Source: Aureococcus anophagefferens (lineage: Eukaryota; Sar; Pelagophyceae; Pelagomonadales; Pelagomonadaceae). Taken from it: 64,000 bases of DNA. Shown here piece after piece: positions 18,701-30,700 of the stretch (positions within the stretch are counted from its first letter, which is position 1; each line of letters opens with the position of its first letter). The DNA lies in the NCBI RefSeq assembly GCF_000186865.1, contig NW_008705578.1, positions 106,655 to 170,654 of the forward strand, read 5' to 3'. The notes under the pieces were generated by a model. The model was not told the DNA's origin. It ran no database searches and saw nothing but the letters and a program-made list of their open reading frames with translations. A program made the position numbers and the translations under genes.

Positions 18701-21700
18701 GCCGCGCCTCGGCCTGGCGCAGCTTCGCCGCGGCCTCGTTCAAATTCGCCTCGGCGATGCCCAGCGCCTCGAGCTTGGGCTTGACGACGCGCGACGCGTA
18801 GAAGTAGTCCTTCATCGCCGCGGCGAAGATGCACAAACCCTCCGCCGCGGACGACGCCTTCTTCGCGACCTCGGGCGTGAAGTAGGCGCCGTTCTGCTCG
18901 AGGCTCAGGTCGACGTAGGGGAAGAGGAACTCGACGGTCTCCTCGTTCATGAGGTCCTTGCCCGTCTTGCCGAACTCCTGCAGGTCCGCGAGGAACGTCG
19001 TGCCGCCGAGCATCTTCTGGCCGCTGAACTTGAACGACGTCTCGAAGTAGGCGAGGTCCTCCTTCTTGACGCTGAGCGTCGTCGGCTTGACCGTGTCCAG
19101 GGGCTGCTTGAATAAAATCAGGATGCAGTCGAAGATCATCTTGATGATGTCCGTCGGGTTCTTGTTCGCCTTGATCTCCTGGATGTCCTTGGGCTTGATG
19201 GACTCGATGGCCTTGTTCGCGCGGTCCACGAAGGGCTGGGCCTTGGCGAGGTCCGCCTCCGCGGCGGCCTTCTCCTCGCCGATGCGCGCCGCGTCGGCCT
19301 CGCACGCGGCCTTGTCCTTGGCGACCTTGTCGCCCTCGCGCTGCGCCTCGGCGCTGGAGATCTGCAGGCCCTCGAGCATCTTGTTCGTCTCCTCGGTAGC
19401 CACGGCGAGCTTCTTGTCCTCCTCCGCGAGGACGCCCTTCATGTCCTCGACGTCGCGCGCGCCCTGCTTGAGCTTCTCGAGGCCAAGCTTCACGCGGCCC
19501 TCCTTGTCCTCGAGCTCGGCGAGCTTGAGCTTGTACATCTTCGTGTAGGACTGGATGAACGACAGGTAGGACTTGGGCGTCTGGTAGACCGCGCGCCGCA
19601 GCTTCTCGAAGTACTCCGAGCAGACGTCCGTCGTGAGTTTGTGGACCTGTGTGGAATTCAAATCTTTAACCCGACTTCAATGTGCGCGTAATCGAACGAT
19701 TTGGACCAGATTCTTTCGCTGTGCTTCGAGAACTCGATGAGAGCAATCGATTCGTCCAAAAATCAGCCGAATCGACTTCGATTTGACCGAGCGAGAGAAT
19801 TCTGAAGTTTGGTCAGGACCACCCAAACCAGTGGTTGATTTCCACACAGTTGTGGACCATGCCCATGTGCGTCATGAGGTTGTCCTTGATCTCCGACGAG
19901 CACGACATCTCGAAGTTGCCGATGAAGCCGCGGGAGACGGCCACCAACGCCTCCTCGGGCCAGGCGAGGAACCAGTCGATCGTCGGCGACGAGATGATGC
20001 CCGGGAACCGGCGCGCGCGCTCCGGGAACTTGGGGTTCAGGGGCGACATGCACAGCATCAGGTGGAGGTTGTCGCGGACGCAGTCCGTGAAGTACTGCTT
20101 CAGGTTGTCCTGCGTGTCCTCGAGGCCCGCGCGGTTCTTGAGGAAGGAGCCGCGGAGGTCCGCCGTCATGGCCATCATCTCGTCCTTGGCGAAGAGGCCC
20201 GGCACCTCGCCCGTCATGAGCACGCTGTTCAGCAGCTCCAGGAACGTCTCCGACTTGATCTCCGACTCCGTAAACAGGAAGACGGTCTGCTTGCAGGCGC
20301 CGGCGCTGCGGTAGAGCGTCCGCAGGTCCTCGATGAGCGACGCCTGGTTGTACGTCTTCGTGAGCGTGATCTGGAAGCACGACGCGCGCGAGATGTGCGC
20401 GCTGAGGCGCGTGAGCGACTGCTTGCCCGAGCCGCCGACGCCCACGAGCAACCCGCTGCCCCGGGGCATCTCCATGAGGCGGTTGAGGCGCAGGAGGTGC
20501 TTGAGCGCGTCGTCGAAGAGCACGAGCTCCATCTTCCGCGACGGGTAGTCCTCGTTGTACTTGTCCAGGAACATCTGGACGCGGTCGCGGATCTGGGCGA
20601 GGCTGCCGCCCGGCTCGTAGACCTTGGGCGCCTCCTCCTGCATGACGCCGTCCTCGTCGTAGACGTCCTCCTGGAGGAAGTTGACCATGAAGAGGTCCTC
20701 GGGCAGGTCCGAGACGACCTCGGACCCGAAGATGGTCTCGCACTGGTCGACGATGGCCTTGAGGCAGAACTCCTTGTCCTTGTTGTTCGTCAGCTTGTCC
20801 TGGAAGACGCGGAAGCACTCGTGCTTCCAGATGGCCAGGAGGCAGGCCGGCGGGCTGTGGCGCCACGTGCCCTCCTTGCCCCGCGTGCCGCCCGTCTTGA
20901 TCGACTCGTAGGGCGTCATGAGCACGCCCTGGAAGACGCGGCTCAGGTCGCGCATGTTGAAGACGTAGTGGAACTTCGCCGGCGTCGGCAGCATCTTCGT
21001 CTGCATCAACTTCCACAGGCCGATCGTCGCCTGCGTGAGGAGCTGGACGACGGAGCCGAGCGCCGCGTCCGTCGTCGCGGACGGGAAGCGGCCGCTGAGC
21101 ATCTGGCCGTAGATGTCGTTGATGGAGTTGATCGACGGCGGCGTGAGGTTGATGCAGTAGAACTGGCGCTTGAGGCGGTTCGGGATGTCGTTGCGGCCGC
21201 CGCCGGGGTGGCCCATGCCCGCGATGTACATGAGGTCCTCGCAGGTCTTGAAGTCGCCGCGCTTGTCCTTGTCCAGGAAGCAGAAGCCGTTGTACTCGAT
21301 GAGCTGGCGCATGAGCTCGAGCGTCGGCTGGTCGCCCCAGTTGTTGACCTCGGGCATCGACATGTCGTCGATGAAGAACGTCATCTTCTGCGAGTTCGGC
21401 GGCCCAAAGTTCTTGCCGCCGCGCTTGTCGAGCTCCGACTCGACGGCGTTCTGCGCGCCGAAGGGTTTTGTAGCAAAAGAGTAGTTGCACGTCCGCGTGA
21501 GCATGTCCAAGGACGCGAGGAACATGCGCACCGTCGCCGTCTTCGCCGTGCCCTCGGAGCCCACAATCAACGTCGCCTTCTTCTGCTTGTGCACCTGCTT
21601 GATGAGGTAGGACGTGCGCGTCGAGTCGACCGTGGGCACCAGGATGGACGCGAAATCCAGCGTGTCGCCCTTGGGGTAGTGCCACGCGGGCGCGGACCAC

Positions 21701-24700
21701 GGCGCCCAGTCGCACGTCTTCTCGTCGATGCAGAAGTCGAAGGCGCTGCCCGTCGGCGGCAGGAAGCTCTCGTCCTTCTCCCGGAGCCAGACGTCGAGCT
21801 TGTTGCGGTCCTCGGCCTCGAAGAGCGCGCCGAAGGACCAGCAGAACGCGTACAGGAAGACGCGCTCGAGGCCCGTCTCGAGGCTGCCGGCCATGTGCAA
21901 TTTGATCGTCTCGCCGTCGCACAACCCCGTGATGAGCGTGAGCAAGGATTGGATGACGGTGATGCGCCCCGCCTGGAGCGTGGACACGCAGTTGCGCGTG
22001 ATGAACGAGAACGCGACGCCCGGGTCGATGGGCGTGCACTTGCCGAGCCACTTCTCCGCCAGGTCGTACAAAATCGTCTGGTGGTCCGACGGCCGCGTGA
22101 GGACCCAGGCGCGGTAGACGGCCTCCCAGTCGAGCTCGACGTCGGCGATGTAGATGATGCCCGCGCGCGACACCGTCGCCGGCGACGCGTTGACGAGCGT
22201 CTCGACCTCGAACATCATCTTCACGTTGTCCGTCATGGGCATGCGGTCGCCGTTGGCCAGCGTCAAGATGCGGTTGTCGTCGAGCACCGTGTTCAGGTCC
22301 TCGATCCAGATCGCGTCGACGGGGCCGTCGGCGATGATCCACGTGTTGTACGGGTTCGCGCGGTTGTTGTACTTGGCCCACATGGCCGCGTAGACGCCCG
22401 TGGTCCACTCGCCGGAGAGCGGGTCCATCTCGCCGTACATCTCCTGGGCGCGGATCGCCTTGGGGTTGAAGCGCGAGTCCTTGTGCGTCGTGCCCGTGAT
22501 CTTCGTGAGCACGCCGCGGAGGAGCGCGAAGATGCGCGTCTTGCCGCCGCCCGTCGGGCCGACGAGCATGATGCCGTGGCGCACGCGCGTCGTCTCGTAG
22601 AGCTGGATGACCTTGCCGACCCAGCCGCCGCGCGTGCCCTTGGAGCCTGAACGAGTGACGGGGTGAGGGTCGGGGATCCGGGCTTCGAATCGCGGACGGG
22701 GGTTTCGAATCGCGCGCGGAAGCGGGTCCCCGCGTCGGATCGACGCGCGCGCCGTCCGCCCCCCTCGGACGCCGCGGTCGCGCCATCCGGGCCCTCGTAG
22801 AAGATGAGGCCGGCCTTCTCGACCTCCTCCATGAGCGCGGCCTCCATGTCCGGGTACTCGGCTTTCGGCGGCGCCGACATGGCCGGGAAGAGGTCCGCGA
22901 GGATGGACAGGAAGAGGGGCACGTCCTGGGCGACGAGCTTGGACAGGTTCATGTCGCGGAGCGTCTGGTAGACGAGGTAGGACTCGGCCTTGTCCATGTT
23001 GCCGCGCTTCGACGCGCCCATCGTGCGCAGCACGGATAAAATGTTCCGGAGGCCCCAGTCGTAGTGCTTCTGGTTCGAGAGCTGGAGCTTGCACGTGTCG
23101 TAGAGCACGAAGAATTTCTGGGCGAGGAGCTCGTACTCGTTGTAGCCCACGGAGCAGAGCTTGACCTTCATGATGATCTGGAAGTCGGGCGTCATCATCG
23201 TCACGCCGCGGAAGAGCGCCTTGAGGTTCTCGGGCAGGGCCTGGCGGCCGGCGTAGCCCGGGTTCATCGTGATGAAGTAGCCGACGGCGCGGTTCAGGCT
23301 CACGTTCTGCGGGTCGCCGGGGAACTGGAAGAGGAGGCTGCCCGCCTTCTTCGCGTTCTGGATCGACAGGACCTGCTGCGCGACGACGGACAGCACGGGC
23401 AGGCGGATGCGGTTGAACTCGTCGAAGCAGCCCCAGAGGCCGCTCTGGCAGAGGCCCTTGAAGATCTTGGCGCAGTCCTTGTAGGACATCTGGTCGCCGC
23501 AGTTCGTGACGACGACGAAGATGCCGAGCGTCGCGCCGAGGTCCTTGACCGTCTCCGTCTTGCCCGTGCCCGCGGGCCCCGCGGGCGCGCCGCCGAAGCA
23601 CATGTTCAGGGCCTGGGCGAGCGTGATGTAGCAGCGGTCCGTCAGGGGCGTGATCACCAAACGCTCCTTGGCGCCGAGGTACTCGTACTGGTACGTGAAG
23701 TCCGCGTCGGTGATGGAGATGACGCACGCGCCGTCGTCCGACGTCTCGTCGGAGCCGTTGTTGCGCCAGTAGAACCGCGCCTGCTTCGTCCACTCGAAGT
23801 CGTTGGCGTCCTTGATCTCCTTGCGCTTGAAGCCGTCGAACATCTCCTTCGTGACGTCCTTCTGGTGCACGTGGATCGTCACGAGCGTCTCGATCTTCTT
23901 CCGGTTCACCTGGGCAGCACGAGGGTGATTCAACGTCGCCTCAACGTGAGTGTTCCGCGCGCGCGCGTTCCGACAAAAGCATCCACGCGTCGAGGCCGTT
24001 CCGAGAGATGATCGCTCGTCCAAAAATCAGCCGAAACGAGTGGAAAACGGCCGAGAAAGGAGCCTTTGAAGTTGGGAATTTCGCTCTCTTGTGCTGCCCC
24101 GCGGTTCACCTTGAAGCCCAGGTCCTGGAGGCACCAGCTCGACAGCTCGCGGAGCACGTCGAGCTGGCGGCTGTTGCACTCCTTCATGCTGTTCTTCTTC
24201 TTGGAGCACTCCTCGAGCGAGTTCTGCGTGTCCGTCGTCCACATGAACTGGATGCCGAGCAGCGCGAACTGCGCCTTGGCCTCGTCGACGAAGTGGCGCA
24301 GCGTCGTGATCTCCGTGCCCGCGGCGGCCATGTGCGTGCCCGCGTTGGAGCAGAGGTACTTCATCGTCTTCTGCATGTATTTCAGGAGCACCGTGAGCCA
24401 GTCCTCGATGTTGCCCTGGGCCGGGACCGGCTTCACGAACATGATCTCCTCGTGGCCCTTGCCGCCCGCGCCGTGCATCTTCCGGATGATCGTGCGGTCC
24501 TTCTTGTCGTGGTCCACCTTCTCGAGGGCGTCGAAGACCTGGCGAGGGGGAGCGGCGAGTGATGCGTGCCCCGCGAGCGACGCGCGCCCGATCGACGGGA
24601 GCGGCGAGCGACGCGCGCCCCGCGAGCGACGCGCGCGCCCAGAGCCCAGGGCTCCGCTCGGTGCGGCCCTTTCGGGGAGGCCCACTCGTCCCTCGGGGCG

Positions 24701-27700
24701 GTCTCAGAGCTGGGACGCTCAGGACGCTCGACGAGACCCGAGAGGGCACGCCCAAGGCGCGCGCGCCGTACCCCAGGCCAAGGCGCGCGCGCCGTACCCC
24801 AGGCCAGGGAGCGCGCGTGCCGGACCCCAGGCCAGACTTCCGAGGCTCCTTTCTCGGCCATTTTCCACTCGATTCGGCTCATTTTTGGACGAGCGCTCGT
24901 CGCTCCGAGCGCTCTCGACGCGTGGATACTTTCCTCGCGACGATTGAAGTGGCGTCGAAGGCGCGGCCGCGGACGGTCTCGTAGTGCGCGTTCATCGACG
25001 TCGGGTCCGAGCCCTGCGACAGGATGATGAGCAGCTTCGAGTTCGAGCAGAAGTAGAAGCGGGGGAAGCGCGACCGCTTGGCCTCGAGGTAGCCCTCGAG
25101 CGACTTCTGGCATTTCTCCAGCTCCGTGTACATCTCGGGCAGCTTCGATTTGAGCATCTCGTTCTGGCAGCACTCGACGACGAGGCGCGTCTCCTCGCTC
25201 TTGGACATGAGCTTGCCCCAGTCCTTGTCGACCTTGCCGAACTTCTTCGCCTCCATGGGCAGCTGCTTGGCGATGTCGCCGCCCGTGAACACGGACTCGA
25301 GCGAGCACCACATGAGCTGGACCTTGACCCAGCGCTCGAGCGTGTCGGACGCGTCCGAGAGCGCCGCGAGCTGCTCCTGGGTCTCCTCGCGGAAGGGCGC
25401 GACGTGGCGCATCGTGAGCATGGTCTGGAGCGCCATCTGGGCCTCCTCGAGCTCCTCCATGAGGAGGCCCGTGCCCTGGAGCGTCGGCACCGCGCGCGTC
25501 TTCCAGTCCTTGAAAGAGAACTCGCGGACCTGCCAGATGCCGTCGATCTCCTTCAAGTCGTTCTCGATCTTCAGCTGCTTATCCGCGCCGTCGGTGATCT
25601 CCATGACGTCCTCGGCGACGGCTTCGAGCTTGAGCTCTAACACCTGTGCGGAGCGCGGCGGCGTGAACGCGCGGATCGGGGGCGTCGGGGGCGATCTCTG
25701 GACGGGCGCGTGGCCGATCTCAGGACGGGCGCGCGTCTCTCGTCGCACGGGCGGGCGAGGCGTGAGGTCTCTCGTCGCGCCGCGGCCCAACGGCGCCCAG
25801 GGCGACGGTCCCGAAGCCATCGGCGGGACCGCCGACGACGGCGATCCCGCCAGGCCGGGCCGCCGCGGAGCGGCCGCCGCCGGTGCCGCCGCGGGCCTCC
25901 CGAGCGCTCTCCCCCGCGCCAAAGTGTCAGGCGCCGGCGGCGACGGTTTGCAGCTTGAACTCGGCGCCCGTCTGGTCGAACTCCATGCCCGTCAATTCCT
26001 TGACCTCGTCCCAGTGGCGCGGCATGATCGACGCCTTCGACAGCTCCTGCAGGAGCGGCAGGACGATCTGGAAGTCGTTGATCTGGGTCTGGAGCCGCTT
26101 GTAGGCGTCGAAGCCGCGCAGGCGGCTCGGCATCTTCTTGCAGCGGAGCGCGAAGTTGTCCATCGTGCTCGACATGTCCTCGATGTTCGCGACGACCTCC
26201 GTGAACTGGAAGAGCTTCCACTCCTCCATGCGGCTCTTGACGTCCGTGTAGAGGCCAAATAGCTGGTCGAAGAGGGAGATGTCCTTCTTCGTCTGCTGCA
26301 GCTCCGGGTAGTCCGTGAAGGGCAGCGCGAACAACTCCTCGCCGCCGTGGGCCATGTCGTATTTACGCTGGCACTGCGCGAGCTTGTCCTTGGAGAAGCG
26401 CAGGCGGTCCAGGGCCTTCTCGGGCTCGACGCCGGGCACGCCGGGGCCGGACGTGAGCCAGTCCTCGCGTAGCTTGGCGACCTCTTTCTTGAGGAGCATG
26501 CGGTCCTTCTTGAGCCGCTTTTTGTGGACGTGCTGCTTGACGGACAGCTCCTCGGCGCGCTTCGCGGCCGTCGCTACGAGCTTGCGCCAGGCGGACCGGA
26601 GCACTGTCTTCTTGTCGATCTCCGACTTCTCCATGAAGCCCGACGGCAGGTTGTGCTCGAGCATGTGGTACCTACGAGGCGCGGCGGTGACGACCCTTCG
26701 AGCGGCCAAGGGGGGGCGCGCGACCCCGTCGTATGCCCCGTCCGCCGTCCCTGTCGCCTCTCCCCGTCGCGGTGGCGTCGCGGCGTACGGCGGCGCGCGC
26801 ATTCGAGCCTTCAAGGCGCGCCCGGAATCCCATAGGACGCGGCGCCTCGCATTTCCATGATGGGCGCGATCTCCATGTCGATGCCAGATTCGCGTTCCCG
26901 GACCTGTTTGAAGAGGTCCATCATGGAGCGCAGGCCGTCGAGGTCGTCGTCGCGGACGGTCTTCTCGAGCTTCACGGACGTGGACCGGATGTACTCCGAC
27001 AGCGCCTCTAATCGCTGCTTCGCCTCGATGTGCAAATTGTCGCTGTACGTGACCTTCCAATGCTGGCACTCGCTCTTGAGCTGCGTTTTCAGCGAATTCG
27101 TGTTCAGCGAGAGCGCGCCGATGTTGTGGATAGACGGGATCTGTTCAATCGTCTGGTCCACCTTGACGAAGCTTTTCAGCTGGGCCTCGTAGTCGTCCAG
27201 ACTCGGCTTCGCCATGATGAATTCCTGGTAGGCCTCGCCCTTGTCCTTCTTCCACACCCAGTCGTAGGCGGAGAAGGAGCCGAGGTAGTCGTGCACCGTG
27301 TTGCGGATGCCCTGGACGCAGCCCGTGAGCAGCAGAGCGACGCGGACAATTTCGATGTCCTTGGTGATGCGCTCGAAAAACGTCGGCGCCGACGGCTTGT
27401 CGCGGAGCTCGCCGGCGACGACGTACCAATCCTTGACGGTTTTAAAGCACTGCAAAATGGCCTGGGCGCTGCGGTTGATGCACTCCTGAATGTCGTCGAG
27501 CGACGGCTGCAAAATGACCTCGGGCGGAGCGAGCTGGACCATGACCTCGAAGAACGGCCGCGTCACGTACAAAAAGTTCGTGCCCACGCGCGTTGCGATG
27601 CGCTTCTTCAGCGCGTTCATCGAATTCTTCGCGCAGTGGAGCAGCGCCTGGTACATAAAGTGATTGTAGTGCTTCTTGAGCTTGGAGATCTCGTCGTCCG

Positions 27701-30700
27701 AGACGCGCTCCACGTGGCTGTCGAACTGGTAGGCCGCGATGATCTTTACTAGATCTTCCACGGCGTGCTCGATCTCGAGGTTCTTGCCCTGGAGGAGCTC
27801 GCTCTCGCTCATGATGTGCGATTCCTGCATCTTGACGAACTCCTCCACCGTGAACGACTGGTTCTCGGGCAAGTCGACGAGCAACGTCCGCGAGACGACC
27901 TTGAGGTTCTTCTCTACGCGGTGCTCGATGATGTCGTTGATGTTCGTCACCAATTGCTCGAGCTTGCGCAGCCCGTGGTGCACGTGGCTCTTGTACGAAT
28001 CGATGTTCATGGACGTCCACGTGAGCGTGATCATGCCCGGTCGAAGCTCGTATTCCATGTCATTGAAGTGCGGCCGCAAAACCATGGCCGTGACGGGGAT
28101 GACCATGGTCACGATGCGGTCGTACTCGTTGAGGGCCCAGTGGAGGTCGTTGTAGTAGCTCTTGAGCTTCTCCTCCTGGAATAACACGATTTTCGCCGAC
28201 TCCGGGATCTCGACGCCCATGCGATCGAGGCACTTGGCCTCGCGGATTAATTGCAGCAGCTCCATGTCGAAATTCACGTACAGCTTCTGGTCCTCGGGGT
28301 GGCGGATGATGAGCGTCGCCTGGAGCCCCGACTTGGCCTGGTCGATGGACTGGACCCACGCCTGATGCCACAGGTACTCGAACGCGACGAGCGTCCGCGC
28401 GAGCTTGTTGTACATGCGGATGATGCGCCGCGCGCCCTGGCCGTCGAGCACGTTCTGGTTCGACTCGAACTGCTTCATGGGCTCCTACGAAGGCGCGGGG
28501 GCGTGAGCGGTCGGCGCGTCGACGGCGGGCGCGCGACGGCGGCGCGCGAGCGGCCGAGGCGGGTCCCGGGCGTGCGCGGCGCGGGGCCCCCGGACGCCCG
28601 CGGCGCGGGGAGCGCCCGCGGCGCGGGGAAGGGGCGCGTGCGAGACGCGGGCGCGCGCCTCGATGCGCTTCAGGAGGTGGCGGCTCCAGGTGATGTTGCC
28701 CGCGACCGGCGGCAGGTTGCGCGGAATCGGCGGGTCGTGCTTCTGTTTCTCGTACAGCTGCTGGACCTGCTCGAGCTCGATGCCGTAGTTCTGGAAGATG
28801 ATGTTTAATTTGCTGTCCAGATCCGATTTGAGCGTCTCGCGCTGCAGAATCGACTGGAATTTGTGCAGCAGGTTCAACGAATTTTCGATAGACGTGATAT
28901 TTTCGAACGACTGGTTGATAAAGTGCTGTAGCGCGCCCTCCAGGTCGCTGATCTTCACGTTGAACTCGACGTAGTCGCCTGCGGGAGCGTGGCGGTGAGG
29001 GGGCTGGGCGCGCGGAGACGGGAGCGAGGCGGAGCGCTCGGCGACGCGCTCGGCGACGCGCCGCGGCCCCGGAATCGCGGCCGGGGACGCGCCCCGCCGG
29101 CCCGGAGCGCGCCCCGCCGGCCGGGAGCGCGCCGACGCGCGCGCCGCGCGCCGGGCGAGGCGGAGAGCCCGGCGGAGCGCTCGGCGGAGCGCTCGGCGGA
29201 GCGCTCGGCGACGCGCTCGGCGGCGCGCTCGGCCCCGGAATCGCGGCCGGGGACAGGCCCCGCCGGCCAGGAGCGCGCGCCGCCGGCGGGGAGCGCGCCG
29301 ACGCGCGCGCCGCGCGCCGGGCGCGGGAGAGAAGCGCGGACGCGGGGCGGTGCGGTCGAACTTGTTGTTGTGGTAGTCCAAAAGGTCGTGGTTCTTCTGG
29401 CGGAAGTCGCGCACGATGTTGTGGAACTGATCGATGAGCTCCTCCATGCCTGCGGAGCGCGCGCGCGGGTCGGCGGACGCGCCCGGCGCCCCGGGGCGGC
29501 GCGCGGCCGCGCGGGCGGTCGGCGCGACGTCCTCATCGCGTCGAGTCCGCCCCCGCGGAGACGGACGCCGGCGCGGCGCCCTCGAGCTTGTTGTTGCTCA
29601 GGGATTTGAACTGGTCGATCGTCGAGAACATGTCGATCAGTTTGATGATGCGGCGGCAGAAGAGGTCGAATTTGCCGAAAATGTGCATCTCGTTGAAGTC
29701 GAATTGCTTGCCCTTGGGCATGGATTGCAGCTTCTTCTTCGTCAGGCGGTACTGTTCCTGGTACGCCTCCGAGAGCTTGAGGCAGCTCTCGAGCTGGCGG
29801 ACGAGCTCCTGCTCGTCCTTCTCCCAGAGCGAGTCGTGGAGCGACGGATCGATCGTTTTCGTGACCTCGTCCGGGCGGATGCCCCAGATGGACGCCTTGC
29901 AGTTGACGATCATCTGGTCCGTGATGCACGCGAAGAGCGCCTAGGGGGACGCGCGGGGTGAGCGGCGCGCGCGCGGCTCGAAGCGACGCGAAGGGGCGCG
30001 GGCGGGGACCGTCATGCGCTCGTTCGTCGAGTAGTAGCGCGCGATGGTGTGGATCATCTTGATGCTGTTCGTGAGCGCGGGCAGCGTGTCGATGATCGTC
30101 GTCGCCGTGCCCTTGTAGAGCGGCTCGATGAAGCGCTCGAGCGTGAAGAGGTACTTGACGTTGTCCTTGGCCTCGTTCGCGGCCTCGGTGATGTTCACGT
30201 CCGTCTGCTTCCAGCGGCGCAACAGCGACATCATCTTCTGCTTCGACGGGTCCGCGCTGTTCTTCGTGACGCTCTGGAGCAGGTTGATGACGGACTTGCA
30301 GTCCTTCCGTTTTAATTGTTCCGCGATCGACGTGAGCCGCTGCATGCGGTTCCGCCAGTTGTCGAGCTCCTTGAGCGGGCCGACGTCCTCGGACTCGTCG
30401 TCGGCCGTCTGCTTCGACGTGGGCTCGTCGAGGTAGGCCTGGATCTGGTTGCACCAGCCCTCGAGGAGCCCCTCGAAGTGCGGGATGAGCTCCGGGTTCT
30501 GCTTCGCCTGCTGGCTGAACGTCTTCGCGTTCAGCACGTCCGGCGACGTGAGCGTCGGCTTGTCCAGCACGAGCCCGCCGATGAGGCTGCTCAGGGCCTC
30601 CTTGACCGTCGAGATGAAGTGGCCCATCTCCGTCGTGAAGTCGGACCGCTGCTCCTCGGACGCCTTCCCCCACTGCTCGCTCGAGTCGAAGGCCGGCATG

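Noticed and set aside
22675..22735. TTCGAATCGCG-type repeats in dynein intron 10, resembling a tRNA T-arm
   Set aside because: No acceptor stem, anticodon arm or D-arm can be paired around them; they are short direct repeats in a GC-rich intron.
626..24101. Introners as miniature elements carrying a transposase
   Set aside because: At 192-203 bp they have no coding capacity; no transposase gene was seen anywhere in the window.
24951..24980. Alternative dynein exon 8 end extending 12 nt further ([12 protein letters not shown])
   Set aside because: The shorter junction [12 protein letters not shown] matches the length of the conserved dynein linker; the longer form would duplicate FDA.
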